The notes beneath the pieces were generated by a model. It was given only the letters and a program-made list of their open reading frames with translations, ran no database searches and was not told where the DNA came from. 64,000 nt of DNA from Pseudomonadota bacterium (GTDB taxonomy: Bacteria; Pseudomonadota; Gammaproteobacteria; Steroidobacterales; Steroidobacteraceae). Shown here piece by piece: positions 34,854 through 43,257 of this stretch (position 1 is its first letter; every line of letters starts with the position of its first letter). The translations under genes and the position numbers were made by a program. Location: the NCBI GenBank assembly GCA_037200975.1, contig JBBCGI010000001.1, positions 1,364,001 to 1,428,000 of the forward strand, written 5' to 3'.

Positions 34854-35507
34854 ATGAACCTCATTCGATATTCAGCGGCAGGCCTGTGCCTCGCCGCGAT
34901 CGCACCCGTTGCGATTTCAAAGCCCATCGCCTTTGCGCACGGCACCACCATCATGGCGGAGTACGGCGCGGGCACGATGACCGAGGCGCAGATCTTCTAC
35001 GCGCCGAAATACTTCTGGTCCCTTGGTCTCGGATACACCGAGCTGAACAGCGATCTGACGGACGAGAGGCGCGAGATCACCTACGCGCGGGTCAATTACC
35101 TGGTCAAACGATGGAATCTCGAGGCCGCCCAGGCGAATGTGTTCACCTGGGGTGGCGCCGGCAACGCGTATTCAAGCGAATCTGACAACCGGGCATTTAC
35201 CTGGAACGCCGGCGCGCAGTTCGACTATGAAACGCGCCGCGTCTACAGCTCATTGAAGACGGATCTCTTCCAGTCGTCCGCGTTCTCGCACCGCATCGAC
35301 ACGCTGCAGCTCGGAATTGCTCCCTACAAACACGACGTCGACACGATCGCGACGTGGTTTGTGGTGCAGGGCCGCCACTACACCGGCGAGATACACGACG
35401 GCACCGAGTGGGCACTGCTGCTGCGCCTGTTCAAGAAGGGTGCGTGGGTCGAAGCTGGTGCCACCACCGACGGCAAGCTGCAGGCCATGGCGATGATCAA
35501 CTTCTGA
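34854..35507 (+). CDS. Putative outer-membrane or periplasmic protein of the metal cassette
   Basis: The 217-residue product has a signal peptide (about residues 1-24, VAISKP). A series of amphipathic beta strands follows (TTIMAEYGAGTMTEAQIFYA, FWSLGLGYTELNS, AGAQFDYETRRVYSSLKTDL, WALLLRLFKKGAWVEAG) ending in Phe (MAMINF). That is typical of a small outer-membrane barrel. GGAGG lies before the ATG. I know no named family. It is followed after 16 nt by a MerP-like gene, which suggests a role in metal handling at the outer membrane. Confidence 0.6.
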   Translation: MNLIRYSAAGLCLAAIAPVAISKPIAFAHGTTIMAEYGAGTMTEAQIFYAPKYFWSLGLGYTELNSDLTDERREITYARVNYLVKRWNLEAAQANVFTWGGAGNAYSSESDNRAFTWNAGAQFDYETRRVYSSLKTDLFQSSAFSHRIDTLQLGIAPYKHDVDTIATWFVVQGRHYTGEIHDGTEWALLLRLFKKGAWVEAGATTDGKLQAMAMINF

Positions 35508-35523
35508 CTTTCGGAGATACATC

Positions 35524-35847
35524 ATGAAGAACTCTATCTACCTGGCGGCCGCGTTGTCGCTGCTGAGCTTCGCCGCGAACGCCGGCACCATCGAGATGAA
35601 AGTGTATGGGCTGGTGTGCGGGTTCTGCGCCCAGGGCATCGAGAAAACACTTCGCAAGAACCCCGCCACGGCTGACGTCGTCGTGAGCCTCGAGAACAAG
35701 CTGGTCGCAATCGGCACGAAGGAAGGCGCCGACATCACCGACGCCGAGCTCATCAAAGCGCTGACCGATGCCGGATACGACGTGAAGGAGATCTCGAGAA
35801 CGCGGCGATCCATTCCCGAGATACGCGATTCGCTGAAGGCGAAGTGA
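35524..35847 (+). CDS. Periplasmic HMA-domain (MerP-like) metal-binding protein
   Basis: The 107-residue product has a signal peptide (ALSLLSFAANAG) followed by one heavy-metal-associated domain. The metal loop is GLVCGFCAQGIEK (Cys-X2-Cys), with VVVSLENKLVAIGTKEGADI and LIKALTDAGYDVKEI as the remaining ferredoxin-like strands. MerP has the same export and fold. It probably shuttles a soft metal ion (Hg, Cu or similar) to the membrane protein encoded next, whose ATG overlaps its stop. The start uses TCT-ATC-TAC for S-I-Y, one GTAGATAG copy. Confidence 0.82.
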   Translation: MKNSIYLAAALSLLSFAANAGTIEMKVYGLVCGFCAQGIEKTLRKNPATADVVVSLENKLVAIGTKEGADITDAELIKALTDAGYDVKEISRTRRSIPEIRDSLKAK

Positions 35848-36227
35848 TGGACACGCACAAGACAAATGTCGGCGTTGCATTCGGCACGTTGCTCGCGACG
35901 AGCGGGACACTGCTGTGCTGCGTGCTCCCTGCGGTGCTCGTCTCGATCGGAGCGGGCGCCGCGCTCGTCGGGCTCGTCTCCACATTTCCGCAGCTGGTCT
36001 GGCTGTCCGAACACAAGGGGCTGGTCTTCGGCGGTGCGGGCGCCCTGCTGGTAGTGAGCGGAATCATGATCTGGCGGGCACGAGCGCTGCCGTGCCCGAT
36101 CGAGCCCGCCGCGGCGCGTAGTTGCACGCGCCTGCGGCGGCTGAGTGCGGTGATCTACCTGTTTGCGGTGGTGTGTTTCGTCATCGGCGCCGGTTTTGCG
36201 TTTGTCTTGCCCGCCCTGCGCGCCTGA
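35847..36227 (+). CDS. MerT-like inner-membrane metal transport protein
   Basis: The 126-residue protein has three hydrophobic helices. Helix 1 contains a vicinal cysteine pair in GTLLCCVLPAVLVSIGAGA, the MerT hallmark. A second pair of cysteines (LPCPIEPAAARSC) lies in the loop before helix 3, similar to the cytoplasmic pair of MerT. It should take a metal ion from the HMA protein and pass it across the inner membrane. No reductase (MerA) or MerR gene is nearby, so mercury is not proven as the substrate. The ATG overlaps the previous stop (TGATG). Confidence 0.72.
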   Translation: MDTHKTNVGVAFGTLLATSGTLLCCVLPAVLVSIGAGAALVGLVSTFPQLVWLSEHKGLVFGGAGALLVVSGIMIWRARALPCPIEPAAARSCTRLRRLSAVIYLFAVVCFVIGAGFAFVLPALRA

Positions 36228-36331
36228 CTCCGCGCCGCCTCATTACGCTCGCGGGAGCCCAGCAACGCCATCAGCAGGTATACGGCGAATACGATGCACG
36301 TGACAGAAAAGAATGGATTGATGTCGCTCAT
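36155..36331 (-). CDS. Possible small single-helix membrane protein
   Basis: A 58-codon frame encodes MSDINPFFSVTCIVFAVYLL followed by MALLGSRERNEAARSQARR, a short N-terminus, one clean transmembrane helix and a positively charged tail. That is a believable small inner-membrane protein. Against it, the ribosome binding site is weak and the 3' third overlaps the end of the convergent MerT-like gene. The rest of the 36228-36456 gap holds nothing else I can name. Confidence 0.3.
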   Translation of the reverse strand: MSDINPFFSVTCIVFAVYLLMALLGSRERNEAARSQARRAGKTNAKPAPMTKHTTANR

Positions 36332-36456
36332 ATCTGACTCGCTGTTTGACCGCCTGCCTAACAATGTAGGGCTTGAGCGGTGAGCAGCGCGTGAAGTTAT
36401 TGTGAGTTTTTACCCGCGGGCGCATCACCTCCGACAGTGGCGGCACGGGAGTAAAG

Positions 36457-37155
36457 CTAGATTTTCCGGTCGCTGCGCATCGATGGCATGCGCTCTTTGC
36501 TTTCCAAACCCTTGCCCGCGCTGGGAAGCCCCAACCGATCGGCCATATTCACGAGCTCCGGCAACGATCGCGCGCCAATCTTCCTCATCATCGCCCCGCG
36601 GTGCGCCTTAACCGTGATCTCGCTGATCCCGAGATCGCCGCCCACTTGTTTGTTCAGCAGCCCGCGCACGACAAGCGCCATGACTTGCCGCTCACGCGGC
36701 GTGAGTGAGTCGTAGCGATCACGCAGCCCCTGCAAGGCGACGCGTTCGTGCAAGCTGGCGCGACTGCGCTCGACGGCATTCGCGATGGCTCCCAGGATGA
36801 CCTCGGGCCCGTACGGTTTGGTGAGAAACTCGACCGCGCCGGCTTTCATGGCGCGCACCGTCATCGGGATATCGCCGTGGCCGGTGATGAAGATGATCGG
36901 CAACGGGTCCTGTGTTTCTAGACGCTGTTGCAGCTCGAGACCGTTCAGGTGAGGCAGACTCACATCGAGCACCAGGCAACCGGTCCGCCGCTGCCGGGGA
37001 TGTGCAAGGAAGGCTTCCGCGGAGGCGAACACTTCAGGCCGGTACCCAGCCTCGGCAATCAGCGCCTCGAGCGATTCGCGCACCGAAACATCGTCGTCAA
37101 CCACGTACACGATGGGCGTGATTTCGGATTGGGCAATCTGCTTCGCAACAGACAT
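36457..37155 (-). CDS. FixJ-type response regulator
   Basis: The 232-residue protein has a complete receiver (VYVVDDDVSVRESL, phospho-acceptor in CLVLDVSLPHLNG, FITGHGDIPMTV, Lys in FLTKPYGPEVIL) and a LuxR-type helix-turn-helix (LTPRERQVMALVVRGLLNKQ, ISEITVKAHRGAMMRKIG). It is the third gene of a kinase/receiver/FixJ set. The preferred ATG at 37155 has GAGG 9 nt upstream; an ATG at 37200 would add 15 residues. Unlike the FixJ-like protein at 2885 all phosphorylation residues are intact. Confidence 0.88.
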   Translation of the reverse strand: MSVAKQIAQSEITPIVYVVDDDVSVRESLEALIAEAGYRPEVFASAEAFLAHPRQRRTGCLVLDVSLPHLNGLELQQRLETQDPLPIIFITGHGDIPMTVRAMKAGAVEFLTKPYGPEVILGAIANAVERSRASLHERVALQGLRDRYDSLTPRERQVMALVVRGLLNKQVGGDLGISEITVKAHRGAMMRKIGARSLPELVNMADRLGLPSAGKGLESKERMPSMRSDRKI

Positions 37156-37236
37156 CGACGTGATCCTCGGACCTGGGGCAAGGGCGATCATTGGGTTCAT
37201 GTGTCCTACGCTCTCAGTGAATATTCAGCAAGGGCT

Positions 37237-37659
37237 TCAACTCGAATCCCGGACTTGCCGCAAAGCGGCATCGATCGCCGTCCTGAGCTCGAGCTCGCTG
37301 AACGGCTTGAACAGGCACGCCGAGGCTCCTTGTTGCATGAGCCTCTCGCGGACGGAGACATCAGCCTGGGCGGTGATGAAAATGATCGGCAGCCGAACGC
37401 CTCGCGCAGCAAGCTCCAGCTGCAGCTCCGGACCCGACATGCCGGGCATGCAAATGTCCAGCAGCAGGCACTGTGTGCGGGACATTTCGGTGAACGACAG
37501 AAACGCATCAGCCGACGCGAACGCCTTTGCAGCAAATCCGAGTCCCCGCAACAGATCGGGAAGCGATTCGCGTACCGACTCGTCGTCATCGACGATCGCC
37601 ACCAGTGGCGGCGTCGACGCTTCTTGGGGTTTGTCAGGCCAATCTACGTGCGTCGCCAT
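37237..37659 (-). CDS. Single-domain response regulator
   Basis: The 140-residue protein is only a receiver: VAIVDDDESVRESL, LLLDICMPGMSGPEL, IIFITAQADVSV and CLFKPFSELEL, with every catalytic residue present and no output domain. Such proteins act as phosphate sinks, relays or by protein contact. It lies between the histidine kinase (26 nt upstream) and the FixJ-type regulator, and may compete for or relay phosphate from that kinase. Confidence 0.9.
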   Translation of the reverse strand: MATHVDWPDKPQEASTPPLVAIVDDDESVRESLPDLLRGLGFAAKAFASADAFLSFTEMSRTQCLLLDICMPGMSGPELQLELAARGVRLPIIFITAQADVSVRERLMQQGASACLFKPFSELELRTAIDAALRQVRDSS

Positions 37660-37685
37660 GAGCCCATCATGCGCCGCTCAACTCG

Positions 37686-39314
37686 TCACCGCCCCGACAC
37701 CAAAGTACCGGGTGTATCGGTACGAGGCCGACATGGAACAGAGAATAGAAATGTGGCTCCCGGACCCTCGTTCAGAACCGCCTGAAGGTTCCCCTGATGG
37801 TTCTCGACAATGGAGCGGCTCACCGAAAGTCCAACTCCCATCCCGTCGTTCTTCGTGCTGTAGAAAGGTTCGAATAGTTTGGCCATGGTTTGAGGATCGA
37901 AACCGACTCCAGAATCCTTGACACTCAATTGCACGCAATCGGCTTCCTGCCGCTCGGTTCTGATCAGCAAGTCTCTCGGGCGATCTTCCACGGTGTGCAT
38001 CGCGTCCAGAGCGTTGCGGAGCAGGTTCAGGACGACCTGCTGTAACTGAACACGATCGGCCCTGACGTCCGGCAGATCGTCTGCGAATTCAGTGCGCACC
38101 GTCACGCGGCTATTCTGGATCTCATCGCGTGACAGACCGATCACTTCGCGCGTCGCGTCATTGAGATCTACCCATTCGAGCGCGGGCTCTTGCTTGTTGA
38201 AGAGAGCACGGAGCCGCGCGATGACGTCAGCGGTGCGATTGCCGTCCCGCATCGTGCGCCGCACGGCTTCCAGGGCGCCGTCCACATCGGGCGGATCACC
38301 CGTCAGCATTCGCAGGCAGGTGCCGCAGTTCGTAATGATGCCGGTCAGCGGCTGGTTGATCTCGTGTGCAATCGACGCGGACAGCTGCCCCAGCGTCGCG
38401 GTGCGGAGTGCGTCTGCGAGCTCCAGGCGAATCTCGTGATTTCGCCGCTGCTCGTCCCGCAGGCGCTGCGTCTCTGAAATGTCGCGATAGATGACGTAGC
38501 CGGCGTTCCCACTTTCATTGGACGACACCGGCACGCAAGTGAGGAAAACGGGAACACGCGCGCCATTCTTGTGCCTGCGCACCGTCTCCACGGTGAACAC
38601 TTCTCCCATCTGCGCCATCCGATAGGTAAAGCCTTCAGCCTCTTTCTGAAGTTCCTCCGGCGTGATCAGCGCGGTGATTTTCCTACCGATCGCTTCGTCT
38701 GCCGTGTACCCAAAAATCTTGGTGAATTCCGGATTGACGCGCGTGATCCTGGATTCGCGATCGATCATGACGACCGCCTCGGGAACCCGCGCGAACAGCT
38801 CGCTGAGCTGTGCCCTTTGGTCCTCGAGCTCGTTGCCCAGGCGCGCCAGGGTCTGCAGGTCCCCTTGCAGCACATCGCGGCAATGCGACAGCAGCTCCTG
38901 GTACGGGACGCTGTAGAGATTCGCGCGGTCGTCGAGGACGCAGATCGTTCCGAAAATTCGTCCATCCGGCCAGACAACGGGAAATCCCAGGTAAGAGACC
39001 ATGCCCACCTGAATCTCTGGAGCCGATTTCCACTGATCGTCTTCCAGAGCGTCGACGACCAGCAACGGTTCGCAGTTTTTTATCACCGTCTCGCAGAAGG
39101 TCCCGATATCCATGGAGAAGGACTGATCGATTGGAAAGGGATTCCCTTCCGAGTCGCTGGAGACGATGGTCCTGTAATAGCTGTAGTAAGGCGGTTCTAG
39201 TTTGGTCACCACCGCGGAAGGAACGCGCATGATGTTTGCCAGCAGATCGACGATGCGCTGCCAGTTGCGCAGCACGTCGGATGGAATGGCGATTTCTGAA
39301 GAGAGTGAATTCAC
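37686..39314 (-). CDS. GAF-PAS histidine kinase
   Basis: The 542-residue soluble kinase has an N-terminal GAF-like domain (about residues 15-165, with SFSMDIGTFCETVI and VSYLGFPVVWPDGRIFGTICVLD). A PAS domain (about 175-290, with FARVPEAVVMIDRESRITRVNPEF-type segments) is followed by an H-box SASIAHEINQPLTG and a HATPase domain with NLLRNALDAM, VKDSGVGFD and GMGVGLSVSRSI. The H-box and ATPase are of the FixL/NtrB-like class. No transmembrane segment is visible, so the signal is cytoplasmic. The start is GTG. It is followed by its probable partners at 37237 and 36457. Confidence 0.92.
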   Translation of the reverse strand: MNSLSSEIAIPSDVLRNWQRIVDLLANIMRVPSAVVTKLEPPYYSYYRTIVSSDSEGNPFPIDQSFSMDIGTFCETVIKNCEPLLVVDALEDDQWKSAPEIQVGMVSYLGFPVVWPDGRIFGTICVLDDRANLYSVPYQELLSHCRDVLQGDLQTLARLGNELEDQRAQLSELFARVPEAVVMIDRESRITRVNPEFTKIFGYTADEAIGRKITALITPEELQKEAEGFTYRMAQMGEVFTVETVRRHKNGARVPVFLTCVPVSSNESGNAGYVIYRDISETQRLRDEQRRNHEIRLELADALRTATLGQLSASIAHEINQPLTGIITNCGTCLRMLTGDPPDVDGALEAVRRTMRDGNRTADVIARLRALFNKQEPALEWVDLNDATREVIGLSRDEIQNSRVTVRTEFADDLPDVRADRVQLQQVVLNLLRNALDAMHTVEDRPRDLLIRTERQEADCVQLSVKDSGVGFDPQTMAKLFEPFYSTKNDGMGVGLSVSRSIVENHQGNLQAVLNEGPGATFLFSVPCRPRTDTPGTLVSGR

Positions 39315-39479
39315 GGCGCGACCTCTTTGGAAGCGACACCGCAGGCTCCGCTGGACAATGCGCCACTTGGTTGGCGGGTTCGGCTACCTTCCCACGTCCA
39401 GCCGCCCGACTCCTCTCAGTCCGCGGCAGTATGCGCACCGATCTCACCGAGGTCTATAAATCTTCTCCGGAGCACACGG

Positions 39480-39512
39480 CGGAATACCGCGCGCTGGCCG
39501 CGCGGTATTCCG
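39480..39512. terminator. 14-bp perfect hairpin after the OmpA-type gene
   Basis: Arms 39480-39493 and 39499-39512 (CGGAATACCGCGCG and its exact complement) enclose the loop CTGGC. It lies 8 nt past the stop of the OmpA-type gene in the minus direction. No U-tract follows, so it resembles the other U-less gene-end hairpins in this window. Confidence 0.55.
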
Positions 39513-39520
39513 GCTGGGTG

Positions 39521-40999
39521 TCATCTCGGATAGTTGATGATGACGTTGACCCGGCGGTTTTCCTGCCGGCCTTCCGCGGTCGTGTTGTAGGCAGAACGAC
39601 GCGTCTGGCCGAAGCCCTGCGCCGACAGGCGCGATCGCTCGACGCCGAAGTTTTCCACCAGATAGTTCACGACGTTCTGGGCGCGCTCCTGGGAGATCTC
39701 GAGCGCACGCTCGGGAGTCGCCTGCAGATTGCCCGTATGCCCTTCCACCGTGGCCGTGACGCGCGGATTCGCCTTGAGGAAGTCGGCTAGGTCACGCAGC
39801 TCGTCGCGATACTCCGGACGGACGCTCGCGTCCTTCGCATCGAACTCCATCGCCAAGGCCATCGTCGTGCGCGCGGGACGCACCGAAAGCCCCTCGACAT
39901 CGGTCGCGCAATCGACAATGGCGCTGATACGACGGTTCGCGCGTTTGCCCTCTTCGGTGGCGTTGTCGGCGATGGGTCGCGACTCGCCGTAACCCACCGC
40001 GGACAATCGCGAGCCGCGAATGTCGAAGTTCTGCTCCAGATAGGCCACCACGGCGTCCGCGCGCCGCTGCGACAGGATCTGGTTCTTCTCGTCCGTTCCA
40101 ACGCTGTCGGTGTGGCCTTCGATCTCCGCCTGGGTGTTCGGATATTTCACGAGGAATTTGCCGATGACCGCGAGCTTTTCCTTTTCCTCGCGCCGGACCT
40201 GGTGCTGGTTGATCTCGAACTGGAACTCGAGAAGGCTGCAATAACGCTCGGTCGTGATGGGCGGCGGCACGGGTGCCGGCGCGACGACCACCGGTTTTGC
40301 GACTTCAGGCGGAGGAGGAGGAAGAGGCGCCTGCACGACCGGGGGCGGCGAAGCGCCGCCAAATCTCAATAACACGCCGGCGGAGAACAGATCGACGTCG
40401 CCCCGGTTGCCGACCGAGTCGTCGATACGATAACGCTCCGCTTCCAGGCGCATACCGAAGCGCCGCGTGAAGTCGTACTGCAGTCCCACGCCGAATTTGT
40501 AGTTGGCAGCGCGCTTCTCGCTATCGGGTTCGAGCACGGTGACCAGGCCGGTGGATTCGAAGGCGCCTTCAACCTCCGAGAACGCCACGCCCGCGCGGCC
40601 GAAGGCCGAGAACTTTTCGGTGAAGGGCAGCGACAACACGGCGTCGAGATTCAATCCTCTGACTCCTAACACGCCATGCAGCGTGCCCGGCGGCGCGGTG
40701 AACGAAGTGAAGCCGAAGTCACCCAGATCGTAGTAACCGCTCTCCATGGCCCAGTACTTGTTGAACTGGTAGCCGCCAAACACCTTGAAGCCGGTGTCAC
40801 GTTCGTTGTCATCCATGAAGTTGGTGGTGAAGCCCTGCTCCAGCAGGTCCGCGGCGATGCGATCCTCGTCCACGTCGGTTTCGCTGCGTCCGCCGTTGCC
40901 ACCGATGTACCAGCCGGATTCGGCGGCGATGGCAAGCGGACCCGCAAGCATCGCGAGTGCCGCGAATGCCAGCATCGTAAAGCTGTTAGATGATTTCAT
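39521..40999 (-). CDS. OmpA-type outer-membrane protein with two OmpA-C domains
   Basis: The 492-residue protein has a signal peptide (AIAAES) and a beta-barrel (about residues 27-215: SGWYIGGNGGRSE, FKVFGGYQFNKYWAMESGYY, KFGVGLQYDFTRRFGMRLEAERY). A Pro-rich linker precedes two consecutive OmpA C-terminal domains. The first (about 255-370) has EIEGHTDSVG and ANRRISAIV; the second (about 375-492) has TVEGHTGNLQ and ENRRVNVII. The Asp that holds diaminopimelate in OmpA is present in the first and Gly in the second. It anchors the outer membrane to peptidoglycan. It follows the DUF3494 gene by 36 nt. Confidence 0.9.
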   Translation of the reverse strand: MKSSNSFTMLAFAALAMLAGPLAIAAESGWYIGGNGGRSETDVDEDRIAADLLEQGFTTNFMDDNERDTGFKVFGGYQFNKYWAMESGYYDLGDFGFTSFTAPPGTLHGVLGVRGLNLDAVLSLPFTEKFSAFGRAGVAFSEVEGAFESTGLVTVLEPDSEKRAANYKFGVGLQYDFTRRFGMRLEAERYRIDDSVGNRGDVDLFSAGVLLRFGGASPPPVVQAPLPPPPPEVAKPVVVAPAPVPPPITTERYCSLLEFQFEINQHQVRREEKEKLAVIGKFLVKYPNTQAEIEGHTDSVGTDEKNQILSQRRADAVVAYLEQNFDIRGSRLSAVGYGESRPIADNATEEGKRANRRISAIVDCATDVEGLSVRPARTTMALAMEFDAKDASVRPEYRDELRDLADFLKANPRVTATVEGHTGNLQATPERALEISQERAQNVVNYLVENFGVERSRLSAQGFGQTRRSAYNTTAEGRQENRRVNVIINYPR

Positions 41000-41035
41000 G
41001 TCTGTGTCCGTGTGATTCTGTTGGGGGCGACGCAC

Positions 41036-42994
41036 TTACGGGGCCGGCACGTTGATGACGGTGTTGACCACCGTGACCGAGGCGCCCAGCGACAACGCCC
41101 TGCCGTTCAGCGTGACGAGGTTGACGTTTCCCACCGTCGAGAACGAAGCACCCGCCTGGCTGATGATCGTGCCGACCATCGTTCCGCCGCCGGCGGCGTT
41201 GATGGTCGCGAAGCTGCCGACCTGCCAGAACACGTTTTTCGCCTGCGCACCGCCGGCAAGGATGATGCTCTGCGGGGCCGCCACTCCGGGGCCACCCACG
41301 GTGAGTGCCTGCGCCATCTGGAACACAAACACCGCATTCGCATCGCCCTGCGCATCGAGCGTGAGATCGCCGCCCTGAATCAGGAACGAGCCGGAGGGCG
41401 AGGTGTAAACACCCGGAGCCAACGTGAGCGCGGCGAGATTGGCGCCAGGATTGGCACCCGGCGGCAGGCCGGCCAATTGCAGGTACGCGGCCTGCGCGTC
41501 GAGCCGCGCCTGCGTGGCAACGGCGCACTTGACGGCATTCGGCGCCGCGGATGTCGGTCCCGTCGTGGAGTTGGTGCAGGTGTAGATAGTCCCGTTCACC
41601 GCACCGACATTCGCGCCGATGGACTCGGTATATATGTCGCCGCCCGTATCGTGGAAACCGGTGATCGACGAGGAGCTCGTCGCGATGGTGCCGATGTCGC
41701 CGTTGATCACCGTCATGATCCCGGAATTGGTCATGCCGGCGCTGCCACCGAACGTGCCAAAGGGCGCCGCCGTGATGAGCGGTATCGCCGCGGGCGTAGC
41801 GCAGGCCGCCGCGGCGGTGGTGAACGTCCACGTGGCGTCGGCTGCCAGCTGATTGGCCGGAATCGCGAGATCCTTCACACCGCTTGCACCACCGACGACT
41901 CTGGCCGAGTAGGTCGTGTTGAGCAGCAGTGGCGCGGCGGGAGTGAACGTTGCCACGCGACCCGTGGCGGCATCGAGACTCACGGTGGCCGCGGTGACCG
42001 GTGCGAGGCCCGGAGCCGGACCCGTGAGTGTGAATGTCGTTGCGGTGACGGTCAGCGGATCCAGGCGCAAGCCGGAGGGCACGTTGAAAGTCGCGTTCAC
42101 GGTCGCGTTCGGACACACCCCGGTGGCGGCTGCCAGCGGCGCAGTAGATAGCACCGTCACATTGCCGGGAGCGGCCGCTGCCGCGGTGGTGAAGGTCCAT
42201 ATATAAGAGCTTGCGGCGGGCAAGGCCGCCTGATTACCCGCCAGCGCATTGCCCGCCAGGTCGGTCGCCGCTGTCGTGATGGTGGCGGTGTAAGTCGTCG
42301 CGGCGCTCAGCGGGGCGGACGGCACAAAGACCGCGGTCCGGCTGCCGGCCGAGTAACTCACCGTACCAGTGGGAGAAACGCAGGGACTGGCGCAGGTGAC
42401 AGCAAAGGTGGCCGGCGCGAGCGCTTCGATCGAAGCCTCATTCATGTCCTTGGTGAATACGGCTGCCACCGATGCGTTGGTGACGGCCCCCGGCGTCGGG
42501 CCGGGCGTGGTGGTCGCCGGCGCGGTGCTCGACACACGCGGTCGATTGGTGTCCGCGGCGACACCCGCCGTGACAAAGCTAGAGCTGAAGGGTATTGCCA
42601 GCGCAAGGCCGGCGGCGCTCATGGGCGCAGTGGCCGTCACCGTATAGAGCGTGAGCGGAGCGAAGGCGGTCGCGGGCGTGAACGTGGCTACCGTGCCGCC
42701 GGCGTTGAGCGCGACGGATCCGACGGGATTGACGCAAGGCGCGGCGCAGGTCACGACAAACGTCGACCCGGCGGCCATTGGTTTGTCGAAGGTCACTGCG
42801 ACGGTGCTGTTGACCGGCACCGCGATGGCATTGTTGGCGGGTGATACGGCCGTGACGACAGGTGGAGTCGGCGCGGCGCCGACGCGGCCATCGGCACCGA
42901 GAATGGAGTCCCCGGAGCATCCCGCTGCGAGAGTGGTTAGCAGCGCTGTCGCGCACCACATCATGCCGCGCGAAAGAGTTTTGAAATCGTTCAT
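41036..42994 (-). CDS. DUF3494 (ice-binding-like) surface lipoprotein with Ig-like repeats
   Basis: The 652-residue product has a lipoprotein-like signal ending LAAGC (Cys26). Three Ig-like Big_5 repeats (about residues 43-145, 150-270, 275-395) share VAVTFDKPM / VAAVFTKDM, GTVATFTPATAF and YTVTATAPMSAAGL themes, each with a Cys pair. The C-terminal DUF3494 domain (about 410-650) contains SGIMTVINGDIGT, LAPGVYTSPSGSFLIQGGDLTLDAQGD, VFVFQMAQALTVGG and NVFWQVGSFATI. DUF3494 proteins bind ice in cold-living microbes but are also common adhesins elsewhere. AAGGGA precedes the ATG. It is followed by the OmpA-type gene, probably in one operon. Confidence 0.88.
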   Translation of the reverse strand: MNDFKTLSRGMMWCATALLTTLAAGCSGDSILGADGRVGAAPTPPVVTAVSPANNAIAVPVNSTVAVTFDKPMAAGSTFVVTCAAPCVNPVGSVALNAGGTVATFTPATAFAPLTLYTVTATAPMSAAGLALAIPFSSSFVTAGVAADTNRPRVSSTAPATTTPGPTPGAVTNASVAAVFTKDMNEASIEALAPATFAVTCASPCVSPTGTVSYSAGSRTAVFVPSAPLSAATTYTATITTAATDLAGNALAGNQAALPAASSYIWTFTTAAAAAPGNVTVLSTAPLAAATGVCPNATVNATFNVPSGLRLDPLTVTATTFTLTGPAPGLAPVTAATVSLDAATGRVATFTPAAPLLLNTTYSARVVGGASGVKDLAIPANQLAADATWTFTTAAAACATPAAIPLITAAPFGTFGGSAGMTNSGIMTVINGDIGTIATSSSSITGFHDTGGDIYTESIGANVGAVNGTIYTCTNSTTGPTSAAPNAVKCAVATQARLDAQAAYLQLAGLPPGANPGANLAALTLAPGVYTSPSGSFLIQGGDLTLDAQGDANAVFVFQMAQALTVGGPGVAAPQSIILAGGAQAKNVFWQVGSFATINAAGGGTMVGTIISQAGASFSTVGNVNLVTLNGRALSLGASVTVVNTVINVPAP

Positions 42995-43257
42995 GTATGT
43001 CCCTTTACATCGGAAAAAATTGGTGCACGCCAACATTCCGGTGATCGGGTTGCCGCGCGAACGTATGCGGCGCATGTTCCGCCCGTTCGCAGGCGAGTGC
43101 TGTGCGTTACCGTACACATGGCGCACACCAGCCACTCCTTGCTACTCGCAGTTGTTAGCTAGCCACGATGATGCGCGGGCGGCACCGCGCGGGGCCCCTC
43201 ATCCACCAAAACCTGTCCGTACGCAAACGAACCTGGCGGTGTGTCGGACCTGTCCTG

